A DNA stretch of 36,065 nucleotides, taken from assembly GCA_000155715.1 (NCBI GenBank), contig DS990615.1, forward strand, positions 3,068 to 39,132. The letters are read 5' to 3'. The position numbers and the translations under genes are program-made. Source of the stretch: a gamma proteobacterium HTCC5015 (lineage in GTDB: Bacteria; Pseudomonadota; Gammaproteobacteria; HTCC5015). Every line of letters starts with the position of its first letter. The stretch's first letter is position 1. The notes beneath the pieces are model-generated. The model was given only the letters and a program-made list of their open reading frames with translations, searched no databases and was not told the origin of the DNA. Shown here one piece after another: positions 33,792-36,065 of the stretch.

Positions 33792-34445
33792 CTAAAAAGG
33801 CGTGAGGCACGAAATCCGATGCGGCCCTGTGAGTGTGTCGATAGAGAGCTCACTGGCGTGTAGCAAAAGCCGTGGCGCCGCCTCTTGAGTGACTTTCGGT
33901 GCATAAAAGCTATCACCGAGAATGGGGCAGCCGATGGCGGCCATGTGTACGCGCAGTTGATGCGAGCGCCCCGTATGTGGCGTGAGCACGACGCGAGTGC
34001 CAGCGCCATCCTGCCACGGCCCCGTGGTTTCGTAATGGGTGAGTGACGGTTTGCCGATCTCGTGATCGACTTTTTGCAATGGGCGGTTGGGCCAATCGCA
34101 GATCAGCGGCAGATCCACCGACCCTTGTTCGGGGGTTGGCGTTGCGCTGACAATGGCTTCGTAGCGTTTTTGGCTGCGGCGCTCTTGAAACTGGCGACTC
34201 AGAAAGCGGTGGGATTCCACGTTTAGAGCGATGACCATGACGCCCGATGTGTCCATATCTAGGCGGTGCACAATGTGGGCTTCTGGAAAGTCCTGTTGCA
34301 GCCGTGAGGCTACGCTGTCGCGGTTGGCGGGGTGACGCCCCGGCACCGACAGCAGGCCGCTCGGCTTGTCGATGAACAGGCAGTGCTCGTCTTGATACAA
34401 AATCCGCAGTGCCTCGCGGCAGGGCGGCACAATAAAATCACTCAT
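33792..34445 (-). CDS. rluA: Dual-specificity 23S rRNA U746 / tRNA U32 pseudouridine synthase
   Basis: 217 residues (E. coli RluA 219). The catalytic motif HRLDMDTSG places the active Asp at residue 63. LPLICDWPNRPLQKVDHEIGKPSLT and HTGRSHQLRVHMAAIGCPILGD are typical of the RluA subgroup rather than RluC/D, and there is no S4 domain. Isomerises U746 in 23S rRNA and U32 in several tRNAs. Lies 61 nt upstream (to the left) of nhaA on the same strand. Confidence 0.93.
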   Translation of the reverse strand: MSDFIVPPCREALRILYQDEHCLFIDKPSGLLSVPGRHPANRDSVASRLQQDFPEAHIVHRLDMDTSGVMVIALNVESHRFLSRQFQERRSQKRYEAIVSATPTPEQGSVDLPLICDWPNRPLQKVDHEIGKPSLTHYETTGPWQDGAGTRVVLTPHTGRSHQLRVHMAAIGCPILGDSFYAPKVTQEAAPRLLLHASELSIDTLTGPHRISCLTPF

Positions 34446-34506
34446 GACGGTGAAGCGAGTCGTTGTTTAGCGTCGTTTTCAGGAGCCTTTCGACACCTTT
34501 CAACAC

Positions 34507-35727
34507 TCAGTAAGCCTCGCCGCCGCGAGCGCTGCGTTTGAGTACAATGTAGCCAACGACGCCCGACAGCAACGAACCAATGATAATGCCGAGGCGTTCG
34601 TCGAAGGGTTTTTCGACGCCTTCAAAGGCGAGGCCGCCAATGAATAAGCTCATGGTGAAACCAATGCCAGAGAGCAGGGCAACGGAGTACAATTCGTGCC
34701 AACCAACCGTTGAAGGCAGCCGTGCCAGTTTGAGTTTGACCGCAGCCCAGCAAAAGGCCATCACGCCCAGTTGTTTGCCCAAAAACAGGCCTAGAGCAAT
34801 GCCGACGGGCACGGGGTGCAAGGTTTGCTCGAGGGTAATGCCACGCAAATCGAGACCCGCGTTCACAAAGGCGAACAGCGGCAGAATGCCAAAGGCGACG
34901 GCGCCGTGTAGGTCGTGCTCCAAATCGCGCAGCGGTGTGACTTCGGGATGCTTTTTGTGATGCATAGGAATGAATAGACCCAGCACAACACCTGCCAAGG
35001 TCGCGTGAACGCCCGATTTAAGCACCGAGGCCCACATAATGAGGCCGACGAGTAGGTAGGGGGCGGCATCCGAAACGCCGCGACGGTTCATGATGTAGAG
35101 CACCACCACACACGCCAGCGCCGTGCCCAGCGCCACTAAGCTCATCTCGTGGCTGTAAAAAATCGCGATGATGATAATGGCGCCAATGTCGTCGAACACG
35201 GCCAGCGAGGTCAGAAACACTTTAAGCGCGAGCGGTACTCGACTGCCGACAAGGGCCAAAATACCTAGGGCAAACGCGATATCCGTGGCGGCGGGAATGG
35301 CCCAACCGCGCAGATTTTCGGGGTTGTCCCAATTGATCGCAGCGTAAATCGCAGCGGGAATCAACATGCCACCCACAGCACCAAAGGCGGGCAGGCTAAT
35401 TTTGGATAATTCGGATAGCTCGCCTTCGAGCACTTCTCTTTTTAGTTCGAGCCCAATCGTAAAAAAGAAAATAGCCATCAGGCCATCGTTAATCCACAGC
35501 AACAGGGGCTTATCAATTTGGAAAAGACCGATGCGAATTTCTACCGGCATTTCAATAAAGTCGTGGTAAAAATGGGCCCACGGTGAGTTGGCAACCAAAA
35601 TAGCCAGAATGGTTGCCACCATCAGTACGGCGCCGCCAGCCGTGTCGCCGCGGAAAAGCTCGCGAAGCTTGTCGAATAGGGAGGTTTTTTGCTGGCCGCG
35701 TTGGTTTTCCGTCTTTATATTTCGCAT
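34507..35727 (-). CDS. nhaA: Na+/H+ antiporter NhaA
   Basis: 406 residues, about 12 membrane segments. Exchanges cytoplasmic Na+ for two H+ at alkaline pH in the inner membrane, fitting a marine or saline habitat. The ion-binding pair is the DD in LAVFDDIGAIIIIAIFY, with the T of PAATDIAFALGIL in the crossed-chain segment; INDGLMAIFFFTIGLELKRE is the signature near residue 80. Includes LFAFVNAGLDLRG and GIGFTMSLFIGGLAF. The N-terminal 20 residues are polar and variable. Confidence 0.96.
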   Translation of the reverse strand: MRNIKTENQRGQQKTSLFDKLRELFRGDTAGGAVLMVATILAILVANSPWAHFYHDFIEMPVEIRIGLFQIDKPLLLWINDGLMAIFFFTIGLELKREVLEGELSELSKISLPAFGAVGGMLIPAAIYAAINWDNPENLRGWAIPAATDIAFALGILALVGSRVPLALKVFLTSLAVFDDIGAIIIIAIFYSHEMSLVALGTALACVVVLYIMNRRGVSDAAPYLLVGLIMWASVLKSGVHATLAGVVLGLFIPMHHKKHPEVTPLRDLEHDLHGAVAFGILPLFAFVNAGLDLRGITLEQTLHPVPVGIALGLFLGKQLGVMAFCWAAVKLKLARLPSTVGWHELYSVALLSGIGFTMSLFIGGLAFEGVEKPFDERLGIIIGSLLSGVVGYIVLKRSARGGEAY

Positions 35728-35980
35728 TTGGGTTGCCTGTTTTAAACAGCCTCTAATCTAAACAAAAAGTGTGCTTATTAGCTAGAGCCTTCCCCGTCTT
35801 TTATCCGCTACTCTCCTGTTCTCAAGAAAGGCACAACAATACGTCGATAGCGCATCGAGCCGTGGCATGGATAAAAGCGAGCTTCGTCTTTTAAGCGTGA
35901 AGCGGGGGAGAGTCGGTTAGCAATTACCAACCAGTCGCCGATTTAGCGAGCGGGCGTGGCTCGTGAAGAAGGGAGGGTAA
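35728..35980. other. Intergenic region upstream of nhaA
   Basis: I see no gene, RNA or repeat from the families found elsewhere. A CTGTTTTAAACAG palindrome lies at 35738-35750, just before the nhaA start, and might be an operator. Confidence 0.4.
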
Positions 35981-35981
35981 C

Positions 35982-36007
35982 AAAAAAGCGCCCGAAGGCG
36001 CTTTTTT
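35982..36007. terminator. Intrinsic terminator downstream of the last gene
   Basis: AAAAAAGCGCC-CGAA-GGCGCTTTTTT, perfectly symmetrical, effective in either direction; it follows the partial minus-strand gene. Confidence 0.9.
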
Positions 36008-36031
36008 GAAGCACATAACCGGTAATTCCAA

Positions 36032-36065
36032 TTAGCCGCGACGGAAGCGACGACGGAACTTATCG
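36032..36065 (-). CDS. C-terminal end of an unidentified basic protein
   Basis: The minus strand reads DKFRRRFRRG then TAA, followed by a terminator. Arg-rich tails of this kind occur on RNA-binding proteins and DEAD-box helicases; ten residues do not allow identification. Confidence 0.5.
   Translation of the reverse strand, partial: DKFRRRFRRG

Noticed and set aside
35728-35830. Possible sodium-type riboswitch before nhaA
   Set aside because: No recognisable conserved motif of the known nhaA-associated RNA classes; only a short TTTAAA palindrome.

Overview
The window is a 36 kb piece of a gammaproteobacterial chromosome, moderately GC-rich and almost entirely housekeeping in content. Gene order points to a Pseudomonas/Cellvibrio-like (probably marine) lineage. 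The left part repeats the order known from E. coli (ygfA, 6S RNA, zapA, ygfB, pepP, ubiH, ubiI, gcvTHP). The coq7, crp/vfr, osmC-like, speD, trpCDG neighbourhood recalls Pseudomonas. I cannot name the species.

Layout. 1-1.7 kb: the 3' end of ilvA and a lysine/alanine-rich histone H1-like gene. 1.7-3.1 kb (minus): 5-formyl-THF cyclo-ligase, 6S RNA, zapA and a ZapB-like coiled-coil gene. 3.2-7.5 kb (plus): ygfB, pepP, ubiH, ubiI. 7.5-12.7 kb: a tandem glycine riboswitch followed by gcvT, gcvH and a P-protein split into gcvPA and gcvPB. 12.9-18.3 kb: a membrane diguanylate cyclase, a TauE/SafE permease with a glycerophosphodiesterase, greB, rplM-rpsI and coq7. 18.6-20.6 kb: crp/vfr divergent from an OsmC-like gene, then speD. 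21.4-25.4 kb (minus): a tight trpEGDC operon preceded by a Trp-rich leader peptide (trpL) that I could read directly. 25.7-36 kb: a SPOR protein, hrpA, an orphan lipoprotein, a HAD hydrolase, a 61-aa conserved-looking protein, an FFLEELY-type protein, rluA, nhaA and the last codons of a minus-strand gene.

The most unusual content lies between the genes. A 265-bp non-coding element with 20-bp terminal inverted repeats and TA flanks is present in two near-identical, oppositely oriented copies (14055-14319 and 21100-21364); a degenerate relative sits at 16461. Every copy abuts a gene exactly at its stop codon, because the TA of the stop plus the first G of the element recreates TAG. The element carries terminator-like arms and a small hairpin whose stem is kept while its loop varies. 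At least four other short repeat families (paired REP-like hairpins, RAYT-style palindromes and two further motifs) fill the intergenic gaps at about 7.6, 18.4, 20.8, 25.6 and 31.5 kb. Two of these families form nested inverted repeats around crp-osmC-speD, a block that appears inverted relative to the Pseudomonas order.

Regulatory elements visible by eye are the glycine riboswitch, 6S RNA, the trp leader with its promoter, a CRP-type palindrome in the crp/osmC divergent region, the rplM promoter and several intrinsic terminators. No tRNA, rRNA, CRISPR array, prophage or transposase gene was seen.
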